Assembly (NCBI GenBank): GCA_030267565.1
Contig: BRXU01000019.1
Location: 1,414,501 to 1,478,500, forward strand
Direction: 5' to 3'
DNA from: Pleodorina starrii
Taxonomy: Eukaryota; Chlorophyta; Chlorophyceae; Chlamydomonadales; Volvocaceae
DNA: 64,000 bases
The notes under the pieces are model-generated. The model had not been told where the DNA came from, searched no databases, and saw nothing but the letters and a program-made list of their open reading frames with translations. The position numbers were made by a program, and so were the translations under genes. Shown in pieces: positions 27,274 to 38,719 of this stretch; the first letter of the stretch is position 1, and the number at the start of each line of letters is the position of its first letter.

Positions 27274-28323
27274 CAGCGGATCCCCCCAGGGCTCGGTGAG
27301 GTGACATGGCCCCACACTGTATCCCAAACACGGCGGGACTTCCACGAACACCGCAAAGACGTGGAGCTGGCCCCAGAATTCGGAAGCCAGTCCTGCGCCA
27401 CAGAGCTCCTTTGAAAGTGATCCTGGCCGGGCATGCAGACGAATGCCGCCGTCTTGGGGTTGCGCCCACACCCGCAGGACACCCTTCGGCCTCGCGGCAT
27501 ATTGCTGGTGCGTCCACGATTAGTCGATTACAGATCTACGATTACAACCCTCTCCCTACATATTCCAATCCGCCAGCCCGCACGCACCTTGGTATCGTAT
27601 TGCCAGGTAACGGTTCATTGCGGCGATGCCTTTCCCGATGTGCTGGTATTGTACGACAGTCCATAGTCGCGTGTACACAGGCTTGTGCGGAACGAATACA
27701 GTAAATGACCGCCGAATAGATGAGTAGACAATGTTGGTGAGCGTATGCTTACAGAATGATCTTTTAACTCAATTTCCTCTACCATCATGCTTGCCGATGC
27801 CGGCACACACTTCGCACAATAGCGTCGCGAGGATGCAACCGTGCCAACAATACAAAACACACAGCATTGCGTCCCTCGCGCACCAAACCACTTTTTCATA
27901 ACTCACAGCACAAATGTTGTCTTCAGCTTTCCTCCTGCCAGGGTATACCAGGGGGGGTTATGAATGTCCCCTTATCTCATCCACACACATTTCCCATGTC
28001 AAATGTCAGCATCCTATGCCCCTGCTATGCCCCTGATATATTCTACATGCACAACTCATTTGCCACACTTCCGGCGCGACAGCAGCCAACTGAGTGAGCG
28101 TTACGTTATATCAGCGAACTGCATGGCGGTAGAGGACAAAAGGGCCCTATGGTACAAAGGTGCGCGCGGTGACCCGACCCACGCATGCAAGCGGTCTACA
28201 ACCGCCACTCTTCCAGCCTCCATATCTCATTTCCCGCCAAACGTCCATCCGTCCCACAGCGCCACTTCCCCCACCTCCGCGCACAATACAGTATTCAGTC
28301 TCGCTTCCCCCTGCGGCACAGAT

Positions 28324-28328
28324 TTACA
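28324..28328 (-). promoter_or_regulatory. Candidate poly(A) signal TGTAA of the Deg protease gene
   Basis: TTACA on the plus strand reads TGTAA on the minus strand, about 165 nt beyond the stop at 28491. A more distal alternative lies at 27749-27753. Confidence 0.4.
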
Positions 28329-28490
28329 GCGGGCCTCGCTTTCAACCCGCATCGCTTATCCCTCGCGCAGCACTCCTTCCGCCCCTCCACTGCGACTGTC
28401 AATTTCACATTCCTCGCTCGTCACCGATACTGCGCATCATCCCCGCTCGTTACCGCCGCTCGTCATCGATGCTGCGCATCATCCACCATC

Positions 28491-31400
28491 TCACAGCCTC
28501 GCCAGCCGCTCCCCCACCGCCACCGCCTCCTCCTCGCCCACGATCTCACTGTCGGCGATGTTCGGCTGGTTGACGGTGGTAAGGTCGGGCGGCAGCTGCG
28601 GGTCCTCCGCCAGCAAGCCCTCGCTGGCGGCCGCGGGGATGCAGTTGGTGCGCAGGATGTCGGACGTGGCCGCTCGACCGTTGGCGTTGTGCAGGATGAC
28701 GACCTGGGAGAAGCACAGGGGAAGGAAGTGGCAGCGCGAGGTCAGGTGATGGATGTGGTAGTGCGATACGGATGGGTAGACAAGGAGTGAGCGTGGGCTT
28801 GCAAACCGTGGGCTTACAATCGTTAGCTTACAAACCGTGGGCTTGCAAACCGTGGGCTTGCAAACCGTGGGCTTGCAATCATCCTTCCCGTACTTTGGCA
28901 CCGCAACGCTCCCAGTCTTGACGGGCTTCGGCAGAGCGCAGGCCGCTCAGCCCCGACCCCCCTCCCCCTCTCACCCGTTTCCATTCCAGATCAAAGCGCA
29001 CGTACTCGGCGGTGCACTCCTCAATCAGGCGGGCCATGTGAGCCAGATTGTGCACCTTCACACCATTGACCTTGTACACCTGCGGTGATAATGTTCGCCG
29101 TGAAGGCGGTTTAAGAGGAAGGCGGTGAAGGGGAAGGCGGTGAAGGGGTAGGAACGGTTCGGGGATGCGTGGGCCAGCCGCTGAACACGTCGCGAGCGTC
29201 CGTTTTTCCACACGTTGTGCACCAGTGTGCAAAGATATCACATCCGTACTAGCCGTACCCGCAAGAGCAGAAGCACCACCTTTCCCTATGCTCCGGTAGC
29301 TACATAGCCGTGGTACGGAATGTCATCTGTACTGCGCTGCATCCGTACGCACCTGGACGTTGCCCATCTCCTGGAATCCCTGGTTGACGTTAGCTGACAG
29401 GACCTTGCTGAGCAGCACCACCTCCTGCCCCGCCGCCTCCATGGATCCGCTGAAGTAGCGGTCGCACAGCTTGATGGGCGCCTTGGTCGACCAGTCGGCG
29501 CCGTACTGGTGCCGCATGTAGAAGTTGGTCAGCCGCGTGAACACCAGGCCCGCGAAGATGTAGTACCTGCGACAAGGTCATTGCCCGGTACGGCAGGTGT
29601 ACGGCACATGTTGGGACTCATTTCTTAAATGGAAATCAGCCAAAGGCAGTGGTAGTAGCTCAACCGTCGGCCATGCGCCAGCGGAAGGTGCAACCCAAGG
29701 AAAACCACCCACAACCCAATTCACAAAACCCACTTCCCACCCGACGCCTCCCATCCACCCGCAGTTTTATATCCCCCGGCCGCTGCTTCGTTGTCCCCCG
29801 GCCGCACCACTACTCACTTGGGCTTGAGGTCGTGGCAGTGGGGCGGCACCAGGTGGTGCGGCACATTGACGCGGACCGCCACCTCCATGGCCGCACCGTC
29901 CCGCCAGATGCCCACCCGCATGCTGTCGCCGTCATAGGCCATGGAGCACAGGTGTCGGAAGTCGATGCGCACGCTCTGGCCGGGGAACAGGAAGGTGCCG
30001 TCGTCGGCGATGGTCTGTCCCTCCACGCTGGTCAGCACGTCGCCCGCGCGGAGCACCTGCGGGCGGGGGACAGCGGCAGCGGCGGCGGCAGGCGGCGTGA
30101 AAAGAGAGAGGCGCGGACAGAAACAGGCAAAGAAGAGGTATAGACGTCGAGAAAGCGGCGGGAGTACCTTGTGGTCACTATGGCGGGAATCGGGAAAGGT
30201 GATGTTGCGGGATGGGGCGAGAGGGGCGAGAAGGATGCAAAGATTGCGGCGGGTGCGCTGGCGCTGACAGGCCGTACTGCCCGCCGTACCTTGGACGAGT
30301 CGTACACGGGCTCCGTGCCGGTGATGTAGACGCCGGTGGCGCCCTCGGGCATGCCCAGCGAGCGCTTCATGTCGGTGGACTCCAGCACCTGCCAGCTAAT
30401 GCCCATCTCGGGGAAGCCTGCGTCGCGTAGAGAATGGAGCAAGGGGCCAGGGAGTGACAGGCAGTTAGGTGACGGATAGAGGGGACACAGCCACCGCCGA
30501 TGGCGGCAGTCTTTACTCCGCATGACGATTAGGAGCGCATCGACACATTCATCAACCACGCACAGCCGGCCGCAGACTCTGGCTCGCGGCGAAGTGCCAG
30601 CTCCGGAACTTCTCCCAACCCCCCGCATCTATTTGGAACTGCTCTAAGAGAGACTCACCGGTGTACTTGCCGCCGTGACGGTCCAGGTCGTTGAGGAAGT
30701 GGTGCACTACGGGGGTGGGGATGACGTAGCCCGTGTTCTCGGCGCCCACCAGCGACTGGAAGGCCAGACCCACCACCTGGTCGCCCTGCAGCACCGGGCC
30801 GCCGCTGTTGCCGCTGCGGGATCATGGAAAGCGAGAGGGACGTTATTTTAAACGACGTGCGAGGGGACAAGTAGTAAGAGAACGTGTTCGGCGTCGGGAG
30901 CGAGCACGCAAGCGCCACGCGGTGTACCGTATTTCATACAAGACCCGGATCAGTCGTAACTTTCCCGCGATCGTACTCAAAACACCGCGCGCCATCTGGC
31001 CCGCCGGCTCTCTACCCTTCGCAGGGTCTCATAGAGCCCAACTGCAACACCCAATTACTCCTTTTAGCCAAGGCGCTGACGAGACGTTCGCGCCCCACCA
31101 TTGCAGTGAACTGTTTCCCACGTTTTTCATGTATGGCTGCCATTACACGCATGCGCTTTTACCTGTTGATTGGCGCATCGGTCTGCACCGTGAGCAGCGA
31201 GCAGCGGCCGTGCGAGTACTGCTGTCGGTCCAGGCGGGAGGCGACGCCCTTGGTGACGCACACGTTGTCGCCGCCCTGCGGGAAGCCCACCACGGTGACA
31301 CTCTCCTGCATGGGGGGCAGCCCGCCCACCTCCAGCGCCTCCACTCCGCCGTTGCCCTCCCAGAACTGCGCCGGACAGGCGCCGGGAAGAGGAGAGAAAA

Positions 31401-32880
31401 TTGAGGTTGGAAGTGGAAAAAAACGTTTTAAGGCCGAGTCAAGTGGCCGCTGAAGCTGGGAAAGGGCCCGAACCTGTCATCTTGGTCAAGTGGGACCATG
31501 TCCTGGAAAAGGCCCGCACCCGGAAGGCTAACACGTAACATCATGTCCTCTTAGCAAGGCACTGCACCGGTGAACCCCCAAGTCAAGTCATCGCGACCCA
31601 AATCGGGATACACAGCACGCAATCTGGGTTTGCGAAAATCCAGAGATTCAGATTCAGATGCAGAGATCCAGATCTCGCAACCCACCTCGTTGTCGTCCAC
31701 AGTGAGCATCGCGATGTCGCACTCGTGCCCCACCGCCAGCACCCGCGCCGGAAACTTGCGCGCGTTGCCATGCTTGCGAAGCATCACCTGAACCGCGTTG
31801 GCCACCGCATGCGCGTTGGTGAGGATCCGCCGGGCCGACAGGGGCGCCACCACGAAGCCCGAGGCGGTGGACTTGGTCTGACCCATCATCTGCCAGGGCA
31901 GGCTGTAGTTGGGGCTGTTGACGCGAGCGGCGGGCGGGAGCGGCGGGCGGGAGGGCGGGCGCGGGCGCGAGAGGTGGGTGAGAGGAAGGGTGCGGGTGGT
32001 TAAGAGCATGGCGGCAGGGAGCTAACGGCTAGCGCACGACGTGACGGGCGCGCTGTTGAGCGAGATGAGCGTTTTAAACAGTTTCGGATCTGGGTTTCGG
32101 ATCTGGGTCGTTTCTTCTGTGTTTCTTCGGATCTGGGTTTCGGATCTGGGCCGACCCACATCGCTTGCTTGTTGAGAATGACACAGAACAAGACTAAAAC
32201 CGTGCGCGCATGGGATACCACCACCCCAGACCCACTCACTTGGCCGAGGTGGCGAAGATCTTGACCACGCTCTTGAGGGCCTTGTTCAGGTGGGTGACGG
32301 CGACGTCCTTGTCCGCGCTTGCAGTGGCTGCGGCGGCGGCGGCGGCGGCGGGGGCGCTGCCGGCGGTGGCGGTGGTAACAGCGGCCATGATCTTGTCCAG
32401 GTTGGCAAAGGACTCGCTGCGCGGGCGCTTGGTGGGGCTGGGGGGCGGCATCGCCAGGGCGGCCGAGCGGGTAACGACGGCGCCGTCGTGCTGCTGAGCG
32501 GCGTAGCCGCGGCTGGGAGCGGAAGAAGCCATGTTGCTGTTGCTGAAGTCGCTGAAGTCGCTGTAGTCGTCGGTGGTGCGGTCGCAAAGCAAAGACGCAG
32601 AGGCGCTGTCGGTGTCACTGCTGCAGCAGGTCTGAAAGTCGACGCGTGAAGAAGAAGAGAAGCAGGGCGAGGTGCCTACGTCTCGATCAGAGTAGGCGAG
32701 CGCGCGGAGGGCGGACGAAGATGACGATGATGAAGAGATCGAGGCCGCGTTGGCGTTGATGAAGGCGGTCGACCGGAAACGTGAGAGGCCTAATATCACC
32801 GGCGCGAGTCGCGCGGCGGCGCAAGCGCAGGCCCGAGCCGCGGGGGCTGCGGAGCAGTAGGCGGCGGTGGGAGCGTACAT
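28491..32880 (-). CDS. Deg/HtrA-family serine protease of the plant Deg9/Deg2/Deg10 type (708 aa)
   Basis: Exons on the minus strand: 32880-32240, 31914-31686, 31365-31163, 30813-30659, 30417-30290, 30056-29818, 29566-29353, 29079-28975, 28703-28491. They total 2,127 nt and every junction keeps phase. This is an ATP-independent trypsin-fold protease. The triad is H249 (RILTNAHAV), D280 (GHECDIAML) and S361 ([14 protein letters not shown]). [15 protein letters not shown] and [13 protein letters not shown] are family signatures. A PDZ domain follows at about 420-490. The extended C-terminus (YYIFAGLVF near 530, [15 protein letters not shown] near 600) is typical of the plant Deg9/2/10 subgroup. 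Residues 1-65 are Ala/Arg/Ser-rich, which suggests an organelle transit peptide, followed by about 140 disordered residues. Plant relatives occur in nucleolus, plastid and mitochondrion, so location is open. The ATG has A at -3. Confidence 0.94.
28799..28877. repeat. Tandem 15-bp repeat in the last Deg intron
   Basis: About five copies of GGGCTTGCAAACCGT (with TTAC variants) lie between exons 8 and 9. One unit degenerates to CTTACAATCGTTAG. Confidence 0.85.
32079..32150. repeat. Paired TTTCGGATCTGGG repeats in Deg intron 1
   Basis: Four copies of a TTCGGATCTGGG core are arranged as two direct pairs separated by a T-rich spacer. Similar GGATCTGGATC strings recur at 31640-31675 and 37264-37300. 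Confidence 0.75.
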
Positions 32881-35442
32881 GGTTTGGATGGAAGAAAGAA
32901 GGGCCGAAACGAGCGAGAGAGCGAGGAGAGGGACGCAACGATCTAGAAGACGCCTATAGGCGGGCTCGCGACGGGTGAAGACAGCGGCCGGGCGAGGACA
33001 GCAGCAGCGAGCCGCGCGCGCTAAGAGAGGAGCGATGGGGCCACACTTGGCCGCCGAAAGGAGCCGAATAAGCTAACCTGATAAGGGCTCGCGGTGTAGA
33101 TAATCACGAGGCGCACGGAGGCGCAGGGAGCTGTGGTCTTTAGTAGTCTTTTAGGGTTTGTATTGGCGGCCAAGGGCTGAAGAAGACTTGTGCGGCCACG
33201 GTGACTAAATAGGGTCCGCGGCCCGGCGTAGGGCCTCGAATCCGGGAACGACAAATCGGCGCCATGGCGCGCTTCACGTTGCGCGGGGAGGCGCGAAAAA
33301 AATTGATCAGGTGCCGCTTAAATTCGCCTGTATTTATAACGGTATGAGCACAGCGGCCTCCTGCTGTAGGGAACAGGGCACCGAGCAGCGAAACGTTGAA
33401 GAATGCCGCGGCGCGCATGCTGGCGGATGCAAGTTTGGACAGAATACAACCGTTGTTCACATCAAGCTTGCTGATATTGCAGAGAAAGTATAAAATCCGT
33501 ATCTCTGACATCAGCCAAGCTCTCTTCGTTGGCGTGAATCTGCATGCAGACAAAGCTCGCTGCGGCCAAATCAGGTTTGCCGCGGCCAAATCAGTTCCGT
33601 AGCCTGGGCGCAAACATGGAAAGACCAAGATTGCCCACCTGGTAAACTTTATTCAGGAAATTTTGCGCCTTAGTTCTTGCCGCCGCACGGTCGAGTCTGT
33701 GCGGGTGCGGACTCCGCCAGCGCCGACCCGTGGGTCGGTTTCTGCCCGCAAGCACATGCGACCGCCGCAATCCATTATAAACTCCTCGCAGGCCCCTGCG
33801 CACCAAGCCCACGCGTGGAGAAGGTTAACTGCCGCGCGTGAATCCAACTGTGGCCTTCTGTGAACCCCGATTGAGCTTGGCGGCCCCGGCCCATGTGTGG
33901 TGCCATTGGACCGAACCGGGCCTTGTCTCATTGCTGCCGTAACCCTCACGCCCTCCTCTGTTCCCCCTCCCCACGCCCGGCTTCACGAGCCTCCATCTTC
34001 CAATGAATGGCGGCGTGGCGAGGCTGCACGTTGGCAGTGGCGTGGGCAGTAGTTGTCGGCAGATAGTTGGCGGAGGCGGCCAGCTCAGGAAGGGCAGATC
34101 CATGGGACGCACCACCGACCTGATCCGACTCGGCAGGGACCGTTAATTCATTCATTCGGTTGAAAGGTTCGAGCGCACGGTCGGTCCTGAAATCCAGGGC
34201 CTGGCTGTCATACCCTTTAGGGTTTGTCGTCCTCCCGGGAGGAGGTCATTCGCGACGCCATCCCAGTTCCCACAGGTTGACTGCCCCAAGTTTGCGAGGC
34301 AACGACGAATGTAGGAGCTGCGTGTGAACAGCGGAGCATATACGGTACTGATTGCAGTCTCTACAGAGCTCCATCTCCCGGTGTACGGCCGGGGTGGTCA
34401 CCTCACACACCGGGGCCACTGGCCGCGGCCGATCAGGCAACTCCTCAATCAAACCGGGCCCGCAGCGCCTCGGGCCCTTCTTTGACAACCACGACAAATG
34501 CCGAAATGCGCCCTTAACGACGGTTCAAAGCGCCGTCCCCGCCCGATGCCATTCATGCCGTCATGTGCACATGCGCCTAAGCGCTTGGCAGCGCCACCTC
34601 CCAACTCGACGATGCAGCAACACAGGCAAGCCGCAGCAGCCCTAACGACTTCGACTACGACTTCGACACAACCTCTCAGGATGCGCAAATCCGCACCCGA
34701 TGAATAACATACCCTCTTTGCGTCGCCCACACTCGCCTTCGCGAAGTTTGTTAATTCAAGACGTTTCGCAGCTCGCAACAAAGGAAGAAGGACCAACTGT
34801 CGGTACCGTATCCGGGTGGGTGGCAGCCCGGCACACTCCTGCAGTGCCGTTGGCGTACACACACACATATCCCGCACCCGCACCTCGCCAACGCCCTCGG
34901 CCCTCCACAAGGCGGCGGCATTCCAACGCGACTTTCACTCTCGCAGTCTCGCTCCCACGAACCGCTGCTTCCTTCCGGCTCCTCGACGCGCCCTGCTGCC
35001 CCAGCAACCCCATCTACGACAATCAGGGACAATCACTCGCGGCCCCTTCTCACATCTCCCCACGCCTCAAACGTCACACCTGGGCCTGGACATGCGCTCG
35101 CCCTTTCATCGGTGCCCCTGGGGTGCCTCCATCGCCGTACCCCTCCCTGCGGCCCCCGATCGCCACGACGGCGTTCTCCCCTTTCCTTGGCTCTCATTCC
35201 GCCTCAACGAGAGAGAGAGGCGCCACCGCAGTGACCCACCCACCCGTCCGCACGCCCCATTGCTCTCTGCTCTGCCCTCGCGGCAGCAGCCAGCCGCCGG
35301 GCTCCAGCACCCGCACCCCCCATAACCCCTGTCCTCCCGCTGCGCGCTTGGGGCGGGGCGAGGCGGGGCGGGGGGGGGGCGCACGTTGCATCCATCTCCT
35401 CCCCGATGTCCACCTCCCAGACAGCGCTGGAGCTCCAGGTCT
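32881..35442. other. Intergenic region between Deg gene promoter and carrier gene 3' end
   Basis: The part next to 32880 should contain the Deg promoter. The part next to 35442 should contain the 3' UTR of the carrier gene. I found no TGTAA on the minus strand here. A minus-strand TATAAA lies at 33333-33338, far (about 455 nt) from the Deg ATG. No gene is supported. Confidence 0.45.
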
Positions 35443-38276
35443 CTAGGGCTGGGCATCCCCCTCCTCCTTGGCGCAGACGCGCTTCAGGTACTCGTACACG
35501 GTGACCATGCAGGTGCCCCACAGCGACGCGTTGAGCATCCGCGGCACCGCGCCGCGCAGGAAGCCCCTCACGCCGTCCTCCCGCAGGACCTGGCGGGCCA
35601 CCTCGCGGGACGTCGGCGTCGCGCCGTCGTGCTTGTAGGAGACCTGGATGCGGGTCTGCAGGCGGCCGGGCCGGGCCGCGGAGGGGGAGCGGGAGAGCGG
35701 GAGGGGGGAGGGGTGAGGCAGCGGGCGGGACGGAGGTGTGGGAGGGAGGGAAGAGGGGAGGGAAGGGAAGGCGGCGGAGCCGAGAGGCGGGGTGAGAGGC
35801 GCAAAGGGTAGCCGGACGGGTAGGAATGGCTGACTAAGCTCCACCATGTACATCATACGATTCGGATACGGTAGTGGCTGGGCGCGCAACGCTGGGCGCG
35901 GTACACGGTGCGACCAACATAAAAGGCGGTAGGATCCCGCCAGGTACGACATTAGGTTCCCGCTAAGTACGACATTAGGTTCCCGCTAGGTACTGAACTG
36001 CCAATTTAGGGTGAGACTCCCTGAGGATCTGAACCAAGGGTCGGGTACCCGGGCCCTCCCTCCCCTCGAACCTCCCCAGCGGCCCCGTCCTAGCGTCCTC
36101 CTGGACAGCCCGCTGCCCGCTGCCTCCTTGATCCCCAGCCGCCCTGCGTCCCGGATCCCTACCACCCACCACCACACCTGCCACCACCACCACCACCACC
36201 ACCGCCATTGCGGACCACCTCACTCCTCCGAGGTTCTGGAGCCCTCTATAAGACTGTAACCCACTGCAACTATAGGCTTTGACCGACTGCACCAACCGAG
36301 CTGACTGCAACAGCCACGAGGGCAACCCGCGCGACCGCGTGCCCCCGCGCGCGCCTTACCTTGACCAGGTCAACAGGCGTCGTCACCAGGCCGCTCGTGA
36401 AGCCCGCCAACACCGATGACACCGTCTGGACAGCCACCACCTCCCCCGTGGAGTGCGGCTGATGCTGATGATGATGCGGCCCACTGCCGCCGCCACCGCT
36501 GCTGTCGCCGCCTGATGGATGGTTTCGGAGCGCCCATATGAGCTTCTGGTACGTGCCGTACGCGCCCCACCAGACGGCGCTGGACGGCACAAAAGTCGCG
36601 ACCGAGACGCCGAAGCCCCGGTACAGCCCCCCGACGCCCTCCTCCTTCAGAATGAGCCGCACCATCTGCAGCGAGCCGATCCGCCGGATGGCGGCAGCCC
36701 GCTGGGGCTGCGCATGCGGAGCGGGTCGCCCGGAGGTGCAGGCGCCGGAGCTGGTCCGAGCGGGCTGCTCCAACGAAGACGCGGACGACGCCGGTGAGGA
36801 TGAGGATGAGGATGAGGGCGCTGCGGACGCCGTCGAGGTCCCTCCAGGGATCGCTGCGCTCGTCGTCGTCGCCGACGCGCCCGCCGCTGCCGGCGGCGGC
36901 GCCGCTGCTGCCGCCGACCCCATTCCCGCCCTGGAAGCTGCTCCCGCCCCGACTGTCGCCGATGCGGAACCTGCCGACGCCGACCCCGCCTGCGGCAACG
37001 TCCCGTTTCTGTGCTGGTGCCGCGCCACAACTGTTTCGTCGCCGTGCACCATTTGCTTCTGCGAGATGACGTCTATGGGCACCGTCACGGATTGGGTGGC
37101 TAGCGAGGCGACGGCGCCGCCTGCAAAATTGGCCAGCCCCGCCGCCGCCGGCCCCGTGAGGCCCAGGTCAGCCACCCCCTTGGCCACCTCGCTCTTGGTC
37201 CACTCCAGGGTGGTTAGGTACACCTGAGGGTGTATGGGGTGTTGGGAGGGGGAACCCAGCAGCTTTGGATCCAGTCGGATCCGGATCTGGATCCAGACAG
37301 GTTCCATTGCACATGCGGCTGCACAAGGCTGTCCGGCGGCTGCTGCGGACGGATGGTGAGTTTATCGCAAGTTTGGGGCCCTGCAATGTTTCTGGGTTGT
37401 AGGTGCAGCGGGAGGGCTGTGCGAAACGGGCATATTTGAGTGGGAGGGCTGTGCATCAGACCCAAAGCAACGCGGGACAGCTGGTGCGGTGGGTGTGCCC
37501 GGGCGGTGGTGCCCCAATACAGGCCCCACAATACAGGCCTGCAACCCGGACTCGGCGGGGTGCGATGGAGCGCATGGCAATGAGCAAGCCACGGCCCGAG
37601 CGTAATGCGGCCGCGGATGGACGACGCGTATCGTATCAAGGGCTGCCATGCTGCACTGGCTGGCTGCTGCGCCCTTGACAGCTGACACCCACCGCGCGCG
37701 CTGGAATGGTGCCAAACATGACGGTGCCGAAGCCACGGTAAAAGCCGGGGACACCCTCCGTGCGCATGATGGTCGACGCGGTCTGCTTGACTCCCTGTAG
37801 GAAGGGGAAGCTGGGCATTGGTATGAGGCAGAGCACGGGGTATTACCCGAGCGGGGCAACTCCGGCGCACCTGAAAGCCGCCACTGATGCCCGGCAAGGT
37901 CATCTGCTTTGTCTTGATCACAGATAGGGGGTATAGGGTCAGGGTTACGCCCTGCACGCACGGCAGCGCCAAGTGGCGAGAGGTTGGGAAGCCGCTTAAT
38001 ATTCCAGGGTTAAACTTTCCAGTATTTTGATAACTTACGGAGAACATGCCGGCGCCATAGATGAAGAACTTATTCTTGTCCAGCCTGCAATCATGGAAAG
38101 CCGACCGGCGGATGACGGACTCCCAGGGCCACCATGGCAAAAACCAAGTAATCATAGACATGCATATTCCGAATGGGGAATGGAAACCATCTATGGCTCA
38201 TTGCTTCGATGCCAATTGCCTCTGGCGCACTTGACTTGACTCACCGGTCCCAGTCCACCGTGTCCTGGCTCCCCAT
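35443..38276 (-). CDS. SLC25A44-like mitochondrial carrier with a large internal low-complexity insert (445 aa)
   Basis: Exons on the minus strand: 38276-38245, 38084-38039, 37951-37871, 37794-37693, 37223-36360, 35655-35443. They total 1,338 nt and phases fit, including a tiny 32-nt first exon encoding MGSQDTVDWD plus two bases. The protein is a mitochondrial inner-membrane carrier with three repeats. Their signature motifs are YPLSVIKTK (repeat 1, lacking the acidic residue as in SLC25A44), VPIDVISQKQM (repeat 2) and TTPVDLVKTRIQ (repeat 3). The start DRLDKNKFFIYGAGMF matches plant and animal SLC25A44-type carriers; the animal member moves branched-chain amino acids. An Ala/Ser/Pro insert of about 98 residues (about 165-262) sits in the matrix loop of repeat 2, and a His/Gly-rich insert lies near 330-350. 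Substrate is not determinable here. Confidence 0.9.
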
Positions 38277-38719
38277 AGTGGATAGTGGATCCGCTGGATT
38301 CGATGCTAAAAATTGGAGCTTACCAGTGAAGATTATGCCAGATTCGCGAAAAACACTTTCCGAGTGCGGGCGTAAACGTTTATGTCGCCCCCCAACGGTT
38401 CCCAAAAGGGCTGCGTGAACACAAGGTCGCCATCAAGCAGCGATTACGTGGCGAACAATACTCTCGGTTAGCTAAGAGGAATTCCAACCTTCTCTGTCGT
38501 CAACCCATGCCGTACACCGCGAAATTAGCGGGAGCAGCGCGGCTGTCGGGATGGTGTCAAGCCGCGTTGCGGCTTCATCCCCACTCATGCTCCACCTAAT
38601 GCCGCCCGAGGTGCAAATGTTAGCTTTTGGCTGTCTGTAAGCGATGGAGGAATGATTAGTTGTCCAAGACCGCGCCTGTCGGCAGCACTTCCCGGCACTA
38701 CCGCGCCCCCGCTCCCGCT
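38277..38719. promoter_or_regulatory. Compact divergent promoter region between the carrier and giant-gene starts
   Basis: Only 443 bp separate the carrier ATG (minus) and the giant-gene ATG (plus), so both promoters and both 5' leaders must fit here. The stretch is less GC-rich than its surroundings. No convincing TATA box was seen. Confidence 0.5.

Larger units (their letters stand above)
25649..28490. other. Convergent intergenic region between RIB72 and the Deg protease gene
   Basis: About 2.8 kb lies between facing stops. It holds candidate poly(A) signals for both genes and three clear inverted repeats (26349-26370, 26467-26559, 27251-27273). Base composition is less GC-rich than the genes. 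No frame resembles protein, and no transposon ORF was recognised. Confidence 0.5.

Noticed and set aside
27142..27704. Small overlapping open frames as genes or transposon remnants
   Set aside because: No recognisable domain, no splice context and no flanking repeats; composition looks non-coding.
28799..28877. CRISPR-like array
   Set aside because: The copies are contiguous 15-bp tandem units without spacers, in an intron of a eukaryotic gene.
38660..38719. Upstream extension of the giant-gene first exon to 38660
   Set aside because: The extension has no ATG (only TTG at 38660); ATG at 38720 is the first in frame.
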